NCBI GenBank assembly: GCA_031273925.1
Contig: JAISQW010000001.1
Span: forward strand, 1-64,000
Length of the DNA stretch: 64,000 nt
Direction: 5' to 3'
Origin: Endomicrobium sp.
GTDB lineage: Bacteria > Elusimicrobiota > Endomicrobiia > Endomicrobiales > Endomicrobiaceae
Shown here: positions 9,313 through 19,089 of the stretch, one piece after another
Layout: each line of letters opens with the position of its first letter
Numbering within the stretch: position 1 is the stretch's first letter
The notes under the pieces: generated by a model
Database searches by the model: none
What the model saw: only the letters and a program-made list of their open reading frames with translations
Told to the model about the DNA's origin: nothing
Made by a program: the position numbers and the translations under genes

Positions 9313-10275
9313 ATGAAATTGAAGGAAATATTTGATGTCTTTATAAGGGAAGGAATTAATACAGATCCAAGGGGTATAGATATTGTTAAAACAGATTTAT
9401 TAAGACGTAAAGAAAAGTATAATGCCAATACTTCTAAAGATAAAAAATATTATGATTTAGAAAACTTTTTAAATCCTTATTATGATTCTAGAATTATATA
9501 TGGTGATATTAATACTGAAGTTACGACAATTATGGTAGGTATAGATATAGAAACTCCTGAATTTTTACTCGCTAAATATTTAATAAATTCAGGAATAAAA
9601 ATTGATTTAATTGTATCACATCATCCTGAGGGTTATGCCTATTCTACATTTTACAATGTAATAGGTATGCAAATTGATATTCTAAATAAACAAGGTATTC
9701 CTATAAATATTGCAGAAAAAATTATTAATAATAAAATAAACAAAGTTCAAAGAAATATTATCTCCCAAAATACTGAAAGAGTTTGTGACGCAGCAAAACT
9801 TCTTAATATACCTTTTATGACTGCTCATACTGTTGCGGATAATCATGTTACTTATTTTTTACAAAAAAAAATAAATGAATTAAATCCTGTGTATTTAAAA
9901 GACATTCTTAATTTATTAAGTGAATATCCTGAATATCAGCATGGAGTAAAAATAGGACAGTCTCCATTCATTTTGAATGGTCATGATTACTCTAAATGTG
10001 GAAAAGTTTTTGTAGATATGACTGGTGGTACAGAATGTCCTATTGAATCTTTTAAATGGTTTGAATCTGCAGGTATAGGAACCATACTTACAATGTATTT
10101 AAGTAAAGAATCTATAAAAGAAGCACAAAAACATCATTTGAATATTATTGTAGCAGGACATATTTCATCAGATAATTTTGGTTTGAATTTACTTTTTGAT
10201 AAATTACAAAATAGACAATCTATTGATGAGTTTAAGTTTATAGAATGTTCAGGGTTTAAAAGATTTAAAAGATAA
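9313..10275 (+). CDS. Nif3-like dinuclear metal center family protein
   Basis: Internal ATG start at 9313 (track ORF from 9220 overlaps rpsU). Motifs DLIVSHHPEG, AHTVADNHV, VAGHISSDNFG resemble the NIF3/YbgI family; also carries an N-terminal extension. Confidence 0.8.
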   Translation: MKLKEIFDVFIREGINTDPRGIDIVKTDLLRRKEKYNANTSKDKKYYDLENFLNPYYDSRIIYGDINTEVTTIMVGIDIETPEFLLAKYLINSGIKIDLIVSHHPEGYAYSTFYNVIGMQIDILNKQGIPINIAEKIINNKINKVQRNIISQNTERVCDAAKLLNIPFMTAHTVADNHVTYFLQKKINELNPVYLKDILNLLSEYPEYQHGVKIGQSPFILNGHDYSKCGKVFVDMTGGTECPIESFKWFESAGIGTILTMYLSKESIKEAQKHHLNIIVAGHISSDNFGLNLLFDKLQNRQSIDEFKFIECSGFKRFKR

Positions 10276-10280
10276 AAAAG

Positions 10281-12038
10281 ATGACTATATCTCATGATAT
10301 AATTGAAAAAATAAGAATGTCAAATGATATAGAATCTGTGGTAAAAGAATACCTTCCAGATTTAAAAGTGGTTGGTCGTAATTTAAAAGTTCGTTGTCCT
10401 TTTCATGATGAAAAAACTCCGTCTTTTATAATAAGTCCAGAAAAAGGTATTTTTAAATGTTTTGGATGTAACATTGTAGGTGATGTTTTTAAATTTGTAA
10501 TGCTTATCAACAATATATCTTGGATAGAGGCTGTAAAAAAACTCGCAATAAAATCCAAAATAAAAATTTATGAAACAAAACAGGAGGCATTTAGAGTATC
10601 TGAAAAAATAAAGTTATTAAATATTTTAAAGATCTCTTCAGAATTTTATCATGAGTATCTAATTAAAAATATAAATGCTAGAAAAGCAAGAGATTATTTA
10701 AAAAAAAGAGGGATTAATCATGAAATGTTGAAAAAATTCAAAATTGGATATGCACCGAAGGGTCAATTGCTTATGTCATTAATTCATAAAAATGGTTATA
10801 CAATGAATGACATTTTAAGGTCAGGAGTTGGAACAAAAATAAAAAATGAATTTTTTGAGTATATGGCAGATAGAATTGTTTTTCCGATTTTTAACGTTCA
10901 TGGGAGTGTTATAGCTTTTGGAGGGAGAAGTATTGGAAATCATAATATAAAATATTTAAATACTCCTGAAACACTTCTTTATTCAAAGTCATCTATTCTA
11001 TATGGTTTATTTCAAGCATTACCAAATCTTTGTAAAGATAAAAGTATAATTATTCTTGAAGGGTATATAGATGTTATTATTTCGCAACAATTTGGTATTA
11101 CTGGGAGTGTTGCAATTCTTGGAACAACTTTTTCGAAAAATCATGCAAAATTAATTTCAAGATATTCTAATAACGTAATATTACTTTTTGATTCTGATAC
11201 TGCTGGAAGATCTGCTACACAGAAATCTCTTGAAATATTAGTAAAGTATTACACATCAATTAATATATCTGTACCTGCATTACCAGAAAATGTTGATATA
11301 GATGAATATTTAAATAAATATGGCAAAGAGGAATTTTTAAAGCTTCTTAAAAATTCCTCTAAAGGTGCAATAGATTTCATGATTTCAAAAACATATGATA
11401 AAAATATAAAAAATTCTCCAGAAGTAAAAGCGATGGCGATATCTACTCTTTTAAATTTTGTATTAAAAAGTCCAAGTGTTATTATTCAAAGAGAATGGAT
11501 AAAAATTATAGCTCAAAATATAGGTGTTACTGAAAATTTGATTTTAGAAGAATTTAAAAACAAACAAAAATTAAATTTTAATACAAGAAATCATAACGTT
11601 AAAAATTTAATAAAAGTTATTACTGAAATTAGTAAAAAATCAATATCTTTGGAAGAAAATCTATTAAATTTTATTTTAAATAATAGAGATTATATAAAAA
11701 AAATCGATGTTAATTACTTTAGAGAAGAAAGGTGTAAAAGAGTTTTTAATTTACTAATATCAGGAGTAAGTGATGTGGATATATTAAATATTTTGTCTGA
11801 ACAAGATGCTGAATGGTTTTCTAATCTAACATTGAATGTAGTAAAATATAGCGACCTAGTAAAGGCTTTTGGAATTATTCTGAAAGATGTAAAATTTGAT
11901 ATTCTTGAAAAAGAAAGACGACAACTTGAAAGTAAAATTATTTTAATGAATGATGAAAATAAAAAAGATGCAGAAATGTTCGAAAAATATAAGAAGTTAA
12001 CAGTTTTTTTAAAGGGATCAACAAAAAATAATAAATAA
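10281..12038 (+). CDS. dnaG: DNA primase
   Basis: Zn-finger CPFHDEKTPSFIISPEKGIFKCFGC, toprim ILEGYIDVI and LLFDSDTAGRSA. Confidence 0.98.
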   Translation: MTISHDIIEKIRMSNDIESVVKEYLPDLKVVGRNLKVRCPFHDEKTPSFIISPEKGIFKCFGCNIVGDVFKFVMLINNISWIEAVKKLAIKSKIKIYETKQEAFRVSEKIKLLNILKISSEFYHEYLIKNINARKARDYLKKRGINHEMLKKFKIGYAPKGQLLMSLIHKNGYTMNDILRSGVGTKIKNEFFEYMADRIVFPIFNVHGSVIAFGGRSIGNHNIKYLNTPETLLYSKSSILYGLFQALPNLCKDKSIIILEGYIDVIISQQFGITGSVAILGTTFSKNHAKLISRYSNNVILLFDSDTAGRSATQKSLEILVKYYTSINISVPALPENVDIDEYLNKYGKEEFLKLLKNSSKGAIDFMISKTYDKNIKNSPEVKAMAISTLLNFVLKSPSVIIQREWIKIIAQNIGVTENLILEEFKNKQKLNFNTRNHNVKNLIKVITEISKKSISLEENLLNFILNNRDYIKKIDVNYFREERCKRVFNLLISGVSDVDILNILSEQDAEWFSNLTLNVVKYSDLVKAFGIILKDVKFDILEKERRQLESKIILMNDENKKDAEMFEKYKKLTVFLKGSTKNNK

Positions 12039-12075
12039 TACAAATTCTGTAAATATATAAATATGGAAGTAAAAA

Positions 12076-13644
12076 ATGAACAATAATAATAAATATTTAA
12101 AAAATAAAACATGGAACAATACAACATCATTAGAGAGTTCAGTGAAGAGTTTTAGTGAAGGAAATGATATTATAAATACAGTAAGAATGTATTTGAGTGA
12201 AATGGCAAGAGTTCCTTTGCTAGAAAGATCTGTTGAGTTAGAACTTGCAAAAAATATAAGAGAAAACGAAAAAAAATTAAAATCTATAGTTTTAGAATCA
12301 CCTATTATAATAAAAGAAATTAGAAATTGGGAAACTCTCATAAGTCAGCAAGAAATGACGACAAAAGAATTAATGCCTAGAGGTAGAAAATCACAATCTC
12401 AATTAAAAGAAATGAGAATAAAAATAATAACAACCGTAAAAAAAATAAATTATATAGAAAAGCATATAAATTCTTATAAACAAAAATTAAATAATAGTAC
12501 AATAACTCAAAAAGAAAGATTGTATTATAATGCAAAAATCAAAAATTTACAAAAAAATATTATAAATCTAATTATAGGCCTTAATCTTAATCAAGATAAG
12601 ATCAAAAGGCTTATAAATAAAATTAAAGTTATAGCTCAAAAATTAAATGAACTCGCAATTGGATTCAAAAAATTTGAACAAAAATATAAAAATTCTCTTC
12701 CTAGAATTAAAATATTGTTTAATAATTATATAACCGGTAAAATTTCAAAAGAGAAATTTAAAAAATATACTGGAACTTCAATAAAAGACATTACAATTGA
12801 TGCTGATAAAATAAGATGTTGTTTAATAAAACAAAGAAACTTACAAGAGTCATCTGTTATAAGTTTTGATGAAATGCTTGAAACTGATAGAAGAATTAGA
12901 GAACTTGAAGGAATTATACACAGTGACAAAATGAAACTTATAGAAGCAAATTTTAGACTTGTTGTTTCAATTGCAAAAAAACATGTTGGTATAAGTAGTT
13001 TAGAATTATCAGATTTAATTCAAGAAGGAAATTTAGGACTTTCAAAAGCAGTAGAAAAATTTGAATGGAAAAAAGGATTTAAATTTTCAACATATGCTAC
13101 ATGGTGGATAAGACAATCCATTAACCGTGCTATTGCGGATCAAGCAAGAACCATAAGAATTCCAGTGCATATGAAGGAACTTATATCAAAACTTACAAAG
13201 ATTAAGAAAAAAAGTCAACAAGATATAGGCAGAGAACCTACAATAGAGGAGTATTCTAATATGTTAAAACTTTCAACAGAAAAAATAAGAAAAGTTTTAA
13301 AAATGATGCAAGAACCAATTTCTCTTGCGACTCCTGTAGGTGAAGAGGATGATTCTAGATTAGAAGATTTTATAGAAGATCATAATACTCCACATCCAAT
13401 GGCAAAAACTCAACGTCATAAACTTCAAGCTGAATTAGAAAAGGTTTTAAGTACTTTAACTCCTCGCGAAGCTGAAATTATAAATTTAAGATATGGAATA
13501 GGAATTGGTTATCCTAGTACATTAGAAGAAGTAGGTAAAAAATTTGGAGTAACAAGAGAACGAGTTAGACAAATTGAAGTAAAAGCAATAAAAAAATTAA
13601 AACATCCAAGTAGAAGTAAATCATTACGTGAATATTTGGATTAA
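12076..13644 (+). CDS. rpoD: RNA polymerase primary sigma factor (sigma-70)
   Basis: Region 2 [16 protein letters not shown]...[30 protein letters not shown] and region 4 [21 protein letters not shown]. Confidence 0.98.
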   Translation: MNNNNKYLKNKTWNNTTSLESSVKSFSEGNDIINTVRMYLSEMARVPLLERSVELELAKNIRENEKKLKSIVLESPIIIKEIRNWETLISQQEMTTKELMPRGRKSQSQLKEMRIKIITTVKKINYIEKHINSYKQKLNNSTITQKERLYYNAKIKNLQKNIINLIIGLNLNQDKIKRLINKIKVIAQKLNELAIGFKKFEQKYKNSLPRIKILFNNYITGKISKEKFKKYTGTSIKDITIDADKIRCCLIKQRNLQESSVISFDEMLETDRRIRELEGIIHSDKMKLIEANFRLVVSIAKKHVGISSLELSDLIQEGNLGLSKAVEKFEWKKGFKFSTYATWWIRQSINRAIADQARTIRIPVHMKELISKLTKIKKKSQQDIGREPTIEEYSNMLKLSTEKIRKVLKMMQEPISLATPVGEEDDSRLEDFIEDHNTPHPMAKTQRHKLQAELEKVLSTLTPREAEIINLRYGIGIGYPSTLEEVGKKFGVTRERVRQIEVKAIKKLKHPSRSKSLREYLD

Positions 13645-13672
13645 TTATTGTTAAGTATTTTTTATTTTATAT

Positions 13673-14413
13673 TTAAATTTTATCTTTAAAAATTTTCAAA
13701 GGAAATGTTTTTATAAGTTTATCTTCAATCCATTTCATGGAATCAACTGGAGACATATTCCAATTAACAGGACAATTTGATACAATTTCAATTAACGAAA
13801 ATCCTTTTTGATCAATTTGACATTGAAAAGCCCTTTTTATAGCTTTTTTTGCATTTATTATATTTTTTGGATTATGTATTGCAACTCTTTCTAAATATAC
13901 TGTTCCATCTAATACTGAAAGAAGTTCACAGAGTTTTATTGGAAAACCTTCATTTTTTAGGTTTCTACCAAACGGAGTTGTTGCTGTTATTTGACCTGCA
14001 AGTGTTGTTGGAGCCATTTGTCCACCTGTCATACCATAAACAGTATTATTAACAAATATAATGCTTATATTTTCAGATCTATTAGCAGCATGTATAGTTT
14101 CAGCTATACCTATTGCTGATATATCTCCATCACCTTGATATGTAAATACAAATTTATCAGGATTTGTCCTTTTTATTCCAGTGGCAACTGCTGGCGGTCT
14201 CCCATGAGGTGCTTCTGTGACATCAAAATTAAAATAGTCATATCCAAACACAGCACATCCAACAGGTGTAACTGCGATTGTTTTTTCTCTTATACTTAGT
14301 TCATCTATGCATTCACTAACCAGTCTATGAATTATTCCATGTCCACATCCTGGACAATATGAAAATACAACATTATTTAAACTTTTAGGCCTTGATAATA
14401 TTATTTTTTTCAT
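13673..14413 (-). CDS. 2-oxoacid:ferredoxin oxidoreductase, beta (TPP-binding) subunit
   Basis: FSYCPGCGHGIIHRL, TYQGDGDISAIGIAETIHAANRSENISIIFVNNTVYGMTGGQM. Likely start at 14413 (MKKIILSRPKSLNN); the track ORF extends upstream into the alpha gene. Confidence 0.93.
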   Translation of the reverse strand: MKKIILSRPKSLNNVVFSYCPGCGHGIIHRLVSECIDELSIREKTIAVTPVGCAVFGYDYFNFDVTEAPHGRPPAVATGIKRTNPDKFVFTYQGDGDISAIGIAETIHAANRSENISIIFVNNTVYGMTGGQMAPTTLAGQITATTPFGRNLKNEGFPIKLCELLSVLDGTVYLERVAIHNPKNIINAKKAIKRAFQCQIDQKGFSLIEIVSNCPVNWNMSPVDSMKWIEDKLIKTFPLKIFKDKI

Positions 14414-14414
14414 T

Positions 14415-15467
14415 TTAATAAGAATTATTATGAATATGAAATATTTTTTTAAATATTTCATATTCTGTAATAACACCACCACCACCTCTACCTATAAATT
14501 CAACATGAGTTATTCCATTTACAGCAAGCTTTACATCTTCAATCATTTGTCCATAATTTAATTCTACAGTTAAAAATTTTTTATTTGTTTTTGCAAAAGA
14601 ATAAATTGCTTTAGATGGAAATGGCCATAGTGTTATAGGTCTTAAGAGACCAACTTTTATATTGTTTATTCTAGAAAGTTTTATTGCAGATTTCACTACC
14701 CTTGAAGCAATTCCATAAGCTATTACTATAATATTGGCGTCTTCTGCTAAATATAATTCATATTTGACTTCATTTTTAAATATTTTTTTGTATTTTTTTT
14801 GTAATTTAATATTGTGTCTTTCTAAAAAACCTTCCTTTACAAATAGTGATTTAATAGATCGTGGTTTTCTATTTTTGGCTCCATTCAAAATCCAATTTTG
14901 CTTATTTTTTGGTTTTTTAGTTTTATTAAAACTTACAGGTTCAATCATTTGTCCTATCATTCCATCTGTAAGTATCATAACTGGTATTCTATATTTTTCA
15001 GCTAAATCAAAGGAATCATATGCAAATTCATACATTTCTTGAGCAGAATTTGGTGATAATACAATCATTTTATAATCTCCATGCCCTCCACCTTTTACAG
15101 CTTGAAAATAATCTGATTGTGACCCAGAGATATTTCCTAACCCTGGACCACCTCTTTGCACATTTACTATAAGAGCAGGAAGTTCCATACCAGCCATGTA
15201 TGAAATTGCTTCTTGTTTTAAAGATATTCCAGGTGAAGAAGATGAAGTCATAGATCTCATTCCTGTTACAGCTGCTCCTAATACCATATTTATTGCTGCA
15301 ATTTCAGATTCAGCTTGAATAAAAACCTTTTTTAATTCAAACATTTTCCTTGAAAGATATGATGAAATTTCATTTTGAGGTGTTATAGGATATCCAAAAT
15401 AAGAACTAAGTCCAGAAATAATTGCACCTTCACAAAGGGCAATATTGCCTTTAACAAGTTTTTTCAT
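14415..15467 (-). CDS. 2-oxoacid:ferredoxin oxidoreductase, alpha subunit (VorB/KorA type)
   Basis: KGNIALCEGAIISG...YPITPQNEISSYLS...TSSSSPGISLKQEAISYMAGMELPALIVNVQRGGPGLG. Confidence 0.93.
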   Translation of the reverse strand: MKKLVKGNIALCEGAIISGLSSYFGYPITPQNEISSYLSRKMFELKKVFIQAESEIAAINMVLGAAVTGMRSMTSSSSPGISLKQEAISYMAGMELPALIVNVQRGGPGLGNISGSQSDYFQAVKGGGHGDYKMIVLSPNSAQEMYEFAYDSFDLAEKYRIPVMILTDGMIGQMIEPVSFNKTKKPKNKQNWILNGAKNRKPRSIKSLFVKEGFLERHNIKLQKKYKKIFKNEVKYELYLAEDANIIVIAYGIASRVVKSAIKLSRINNIKVGLLRPITLWPFPSKAIYSFAKTNKKFLTVELNYGQMIEDVKLAVNGITHVEFIGRGGGGVITEYEIFKKIFHIHNNSY

Positions 15468-15667
15468 ATTTTATGTAAAACCTCAATACAAACATCTGGA
15501 CATATTAAATAACAAAAACCACAACTAATACAAGATTTCTTACCTTTTAAAATTACCCAACGGTACCCTGATTTATTAAATCCTTCAGAAAATAATAAAC
15601 AGGATTTTGGGCAAACACTTATACACAAACCACAACCTTTACATTTTTTACTATTAATTTTTATCAT
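15464..15667 (-). CDS. 4Fe-4S ferredoxin-type delta subunit of 2-oxoacid oxidoreductase
   Basis: 67 aa with two clusters CKGCGLCISVCPKSC and CISCGFCYLICPDVC; 4-nt overlap with alpha subunit. Confidence 0.92.
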   Translation of the reverse strand: MIKINSKKCKGCGLCISVCPKSCLLFSEGFNKSGYRWVILKGKKSCISCGFCYLICPDVCIEVLHKI

Positions 15668-15868
15668 TATTATAATTCCAAACTATTTTAAATTTTTAAA
15701 AGATCAAAGTCAATTTTTTTAAAAGATTTATTAAATTTATTACGATAAATTTATTATAGTTCTTTTTTCTACTGTGTTTTATTTGTATAATTAAATATGT
15801 TTTGTTATAAAAGTTATTTTTTTATTAAAAGCAATTAATATGGAATTATATTTTAATACTCTATCTAA

Positions 15869-16387
15869 ATGATAATCATAAATACTGGCAACGGTAAAGG
15901 TAAAACAAGTGCGGCTATAGGTCAAATAGTTCGTTCATTGGGTCATGGCTTCAAGGTTTGCCTTATACAATTGTTTAAACATAAATTTTTTTATGGAGAA
16001 CAAAATATTTTACTAAAATTAAATAATTTAGATTTTTTCTCTTTCGCAGAATTTCACCCCAATTTTTATTTCAATATGAGTGTAAGAAGAATCAAAGCGC
16101 AATGTGCTTTAGCTATAAATAAATTAAAATATATCGTTAGATATGATATTAACAAATATCATCTTGTTGTTTTAGAAGAATTTAATATTGCATTAAGAGA
16201 TAATTTCATAGATAAACATGATTTGTTAAGACTTGTAAAAAAATTATCTAAAAAATCTAACATAATAATAACCGGAAGAAATGCGTCAAAGGAATTAATT
16301 GATTTTGCAGATATCGTTACTGATATGAAAGAAATTAAACATTATTATAACGATGGTAAAATTGCTCATAAGGGTATAGAATATTAA
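15869..16387 (+). CDS. cobO: Cob(I)yrinic acid a,c-diamide adenosyltransferase (CobO/BtuR type)
   Basis: IIINTGNGKGKTSAAIGQIVRSLGHGFKVCLIQLFK, LVVLEEFNIAL, IITGRNASKELIDFADIVTDMKEIKH(Y); next to btuFCD. Confidence 0.9.
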   Translation: MIIINTGNGKGKTSAAIGQIVRSLGHGFKVCLIQLFKHKFFYGEQNILLKLNNLDFFSFAEFHPNFYFNMSVRRIKAQCALAINKLKYIVRYDINKYHLVVLEEFNIALRDNFIDKHDLLRLVKKLSKKSNIIITGRNASKELIDFADIVTDMKEIKHYYNDGKIAHKGIEY

Positions 16388-17251
16388 ATGATGAAAATAA
16401 AAATATTTAAGCAAAAAATTTGCATTATTATGTTTATTATTTTTATTTTTGATGTAACTGCTGTTAGTGACAAAAAATACATACGCATTGTATCTTTAGC
16501 CCCGTCTGTTACCTCCAGTCTTTATTCGCTAGGGGAAGAACATTGTGTAAAAGGTATAACAATTTACTGTCCTAAAGGTCTGTATAAAAAAGAAATTATA
16601 GGCACACTTTTAGAATTTGATATAGAAAAAATAAGTTTATTATCTCCAGACTTGATTATTTCAGATAAAGAATGTAATAACAAAATGATAATTGAAAAAC
16701 TTAAACGTCTTGGTTTTGAAGTATATGTCGTAGAAATAGCTAATAGTTTTAATGACATATGTAAGAATTACCTTAACCTTGCTAAAAAACTTGGTAAAGT
16801 AAAATCAGCAACAAAAATAATAAGTATTTCAAAATATTTAGTTGAAATGGTATATACAAAATTAAATGCATTAAAACCAACTACAATATTTTTTGAAGTT
16901 GGGATTAACCCATTATATACTGTAGGTAATAAGAGTTTTATTAATGAGTATAATCATTATCTTAAAACTATAAACGTATATCATGATATTAAATTGAGAT
17001 ATTTTCCTGTTAGTATTGAAGATGTGATTAATCGTAATCCTAATATTATATTACTTATTAATGATAAGTATATTAATATAAAAGAAAAAAGAAAATGGGA
17101 AAAATATAAAATTATAAATGCTGTTAAGAACAAAAAAGTTTTTATGATAGATACTTGTATATTATTAGAACCAACACCTTTAAAATTTGCAAAAGGCTTG
17201 ATAATACTTGAAAAAATTATATATGACAAAATATTAAATTTAAATGAATAA
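16388..17251 (+). CDS. btuF: Vitamin B12/corrinoid ABC transporter substrate-binding protein (BtuF-like)
   Basis: Signal peptide, IRIVSLAPSVTSSLYSLGEEHCVKGIT...LSPDLIIS; PBP type III fold signature; linked to btuC/btuD. Confidence 0.83.
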   Translation: MMKIKIFKQKICIIMFIIFIFDVTAVSDKKYIRIVSLAPSVTSSLYSLGEEHCVKGITIYCPKGLYKKEIIGTLLEFDIEKISLLSPDLIISDKECNNKMIIEKLKRLGFEVYVVEIANSFNDICKNYLNLAKKLGKVKSATKIISISKYLVEMVYTKLNALKPTTIFFEVGINPLYTVGNKSFINEYNHYLKTINVYHDIKLRYFPVSIEDVINRNPNIILLINDKYINIKEKRKWEKYKIINAVKNKKVFMIDTCILLEPTPLKFAKGLIILEKIIYDKILNLNE

Positions 17252-18257
17252 AAAAACGTTATTAATTTATATATTAGTAATACTATTTTTGATTATTGTA
17301 ACATCATTGTTTTCTTTAACACATGGCTTACTAGAAATATCTATTATCGATGCTGTGAAAATATTGCTTAGAAAAGTAAGTTATGTAGACAATACAGTTT
17401 TAGTAATAAAATATATACGTTTCCCAAGAATTGTTGTTTCCTGTATCGCAGGTTCAGGACTTGCTGCAAGTGGTTGTGTTTTTCAATCAATTTTAAAAAA
17501 TCCCTTAGCTGATTCATTTACTTTAGGTATATCTGCAGGATCTGTTTTCGGTGTTGCTGTAGCTTTAATTTCAGGAATTGAATTTTCATCAGTTGGATTT
17601 TTAACCATTCCTATATTTGCTTTTTTAGGTGCTATGATTTCAGTATTAATAGTTTATTTTATTGGTATTTATAAAGATTTTAATTCAAATAAGATGATTT
17701 TAAGCGGAGTATTTGTTAATTATATTTTTTCCTCAATAGTTATACTTATGTTTATATTATCTCCAATTAACAATGTTCAGTTTGCTTTCGGATGGTTAAT
17801 TGGAAGTCTTTCGCAATTTGATGAGAAATTAATACCATACATTGCATTTATCGTTTTGCTTGGCATAATAATCCTATCTTTATTAGGTAATATTATCAAT
17901 GTTCTATCACTAGATGAATCAAAAATTAAAACACTTGGTATAAATGTTGAGAAAAATGTAAAATTTTTTTTTATCATAACATCTTTTATTACAGCAACTA
18001 CGGTTTCCCTTTGTGGCATTATAGGTTTTATAGGATTTTTGATCCCAAATATGGTTAAAAAAATTGTTGGTAATAATAATCAAATTTTAATTCCATCATG
18101 TGCTTTTACAGGAGCATTTTTTTTATTATTATCTGATACATTAAGTAGAATTATATTTACATCGATATTAATTCCAGTTGGAGTTATAACAAATATAATT
18201 GGGGGTTTCTTTTTTCTTTTTTTACAGTTTTTTAGATCAAAAAAAAATATTTTATGA
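17244..18257 (+). CDS. btuC: Corrinoid/iron-type ABC transporter permease (BtuC/FecCD family)
   Basis: RFPRIVVSCIAGSGLAASGCVFQSILKNPLADSFTLGISAGSVFG and CGIIGFIGFLIPNMVK. Confidence 0.9.
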   Translation: MNKKTLLIYILVILFLIIVTSLFSLTHGLLEISIIDAVKILLRKVSYVDNTVLVIKYIRFPRIVVSCIAGSGLAASGCVFQSILKNPLADSFTLGISAGSVFGVAVALISGIEFSSVGFLTIPIFAFLGAMISVLIVYFIGIYKDFNSNKMILSGVFVNYIFSSIVILMFILSPINNVQFAFGWLIGSLSQFDEKLIPYIAFIVLLGIIILSLLGNIINVLSLDESKIKTLGINVEKNVKFFFIITSFITATTVSLCGIIGFIGFLIPNMVKKIVGNNNQILIPSCAFTGAFFLLLSDTLSRIIFTSILIPVGVITNIIGGFFFLFLQFFRSKKNIL

Positions 18258-19042
18258 TATATGTAAAAAATATCTCAATAAATTACTCGAACAAAAAAAT
18301 TTTAAATAATGTTTCTTTTAGAGTAATACATAAGGATTTTTTTGGAATAATTGGTAAGAATGGAGCAGGTAAAAGTACTTTATTAAAAATTTTGTGTAAT
18401 ATAACTAAATCATACTTTGGTAATGTATTTATCAATAATAGAAATATAAGATCTTTTTCAAATAAAAACTTTGCAAAAATAATATCATTTTTACCTCAAT
18501 ATATTGATACAACATTATCTTTAACAACATATGAATTTATTTTATTAGGGAGATACGTTTATATGAACATGTTTAAAATTCCTTCAAACGATGATCATGT
18601 TGTAGTCAAAAAAGTTATGAATTTTTTAAATATAGCTGATTTCTCTAGTAAAAAAATCAATGTTTTATCTATAGGTGAAAAACAAAAAGTTTTAATAGCA
18701 CAAGTTATGGTTCAAGATACTGATATTATTATTCTTGATGAACCAACTTCACATTTAGATATTGGTGCTCAAAATGATATTTTAAAAATTTTAAAATATC
18801 TAACTGAAAAACATAATAAAACCATAATTGTGTCTTTACATGATTTGAACGCTGCAGGAGAATTTTGTAATAGATTAATTTTAATTGATAATGGTTCAAT
18901 TTGTAATTATGGAACTCCTGAAAAGGTTCTAATTCAAAAAGATATAGAAAAAATATACAACACAACACTTATTGTAGAAAAAAATCCTATTTCTAATAAA
19001 CCGTACGTTATTCTAATAAACAAATCTAATAAAAAATCATAA
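18254..19042 (+). CDS. btuD: ABC transporter ATP-binding protein (BtuD/FecE family)
   Basis: Walker A GKNGAGKST, signature LSIGEKQKVLIAQ, Walker B DIIILDEPTSHLDIG. Confidence 0.9.
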   Translation: MIYVKNISINYSNKKILNNVSFRVIHKDFFGIIGKNGAGKSTLLKILCNITKSYFGNVFINNRNIRSFSNKNFAKIISFLPQYIDTTLSLTTYEFILLGRYVYMNMFKIPSNDDHVVVKKVMNFLNIADFSSKKINVLSIGEKQKVLIAQVMVQDTDIIILDEPTSHLDIGAQNDILKILKYLTEKHNKTIIVSLHDLNAAGEFCNRLILIDNGSICNYGTPEKVLIQKDIEKIYNTTLIVEKNPISNKPYVILINKSNKKS

Positions 19043-19089
19043 TTTTATTGTAAGTTTTTCTATCAAGAATTTACTATTAAAGTTTTTTT

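Noticed and set aside
15668-15868. Possible cobalamin riboswitch upstream of cobO-btuFCD
   Set aside because: No recognisable B12-box or multi-stem architecture by eye; only a short AT hairpin. A covariance-model search would be decisive.
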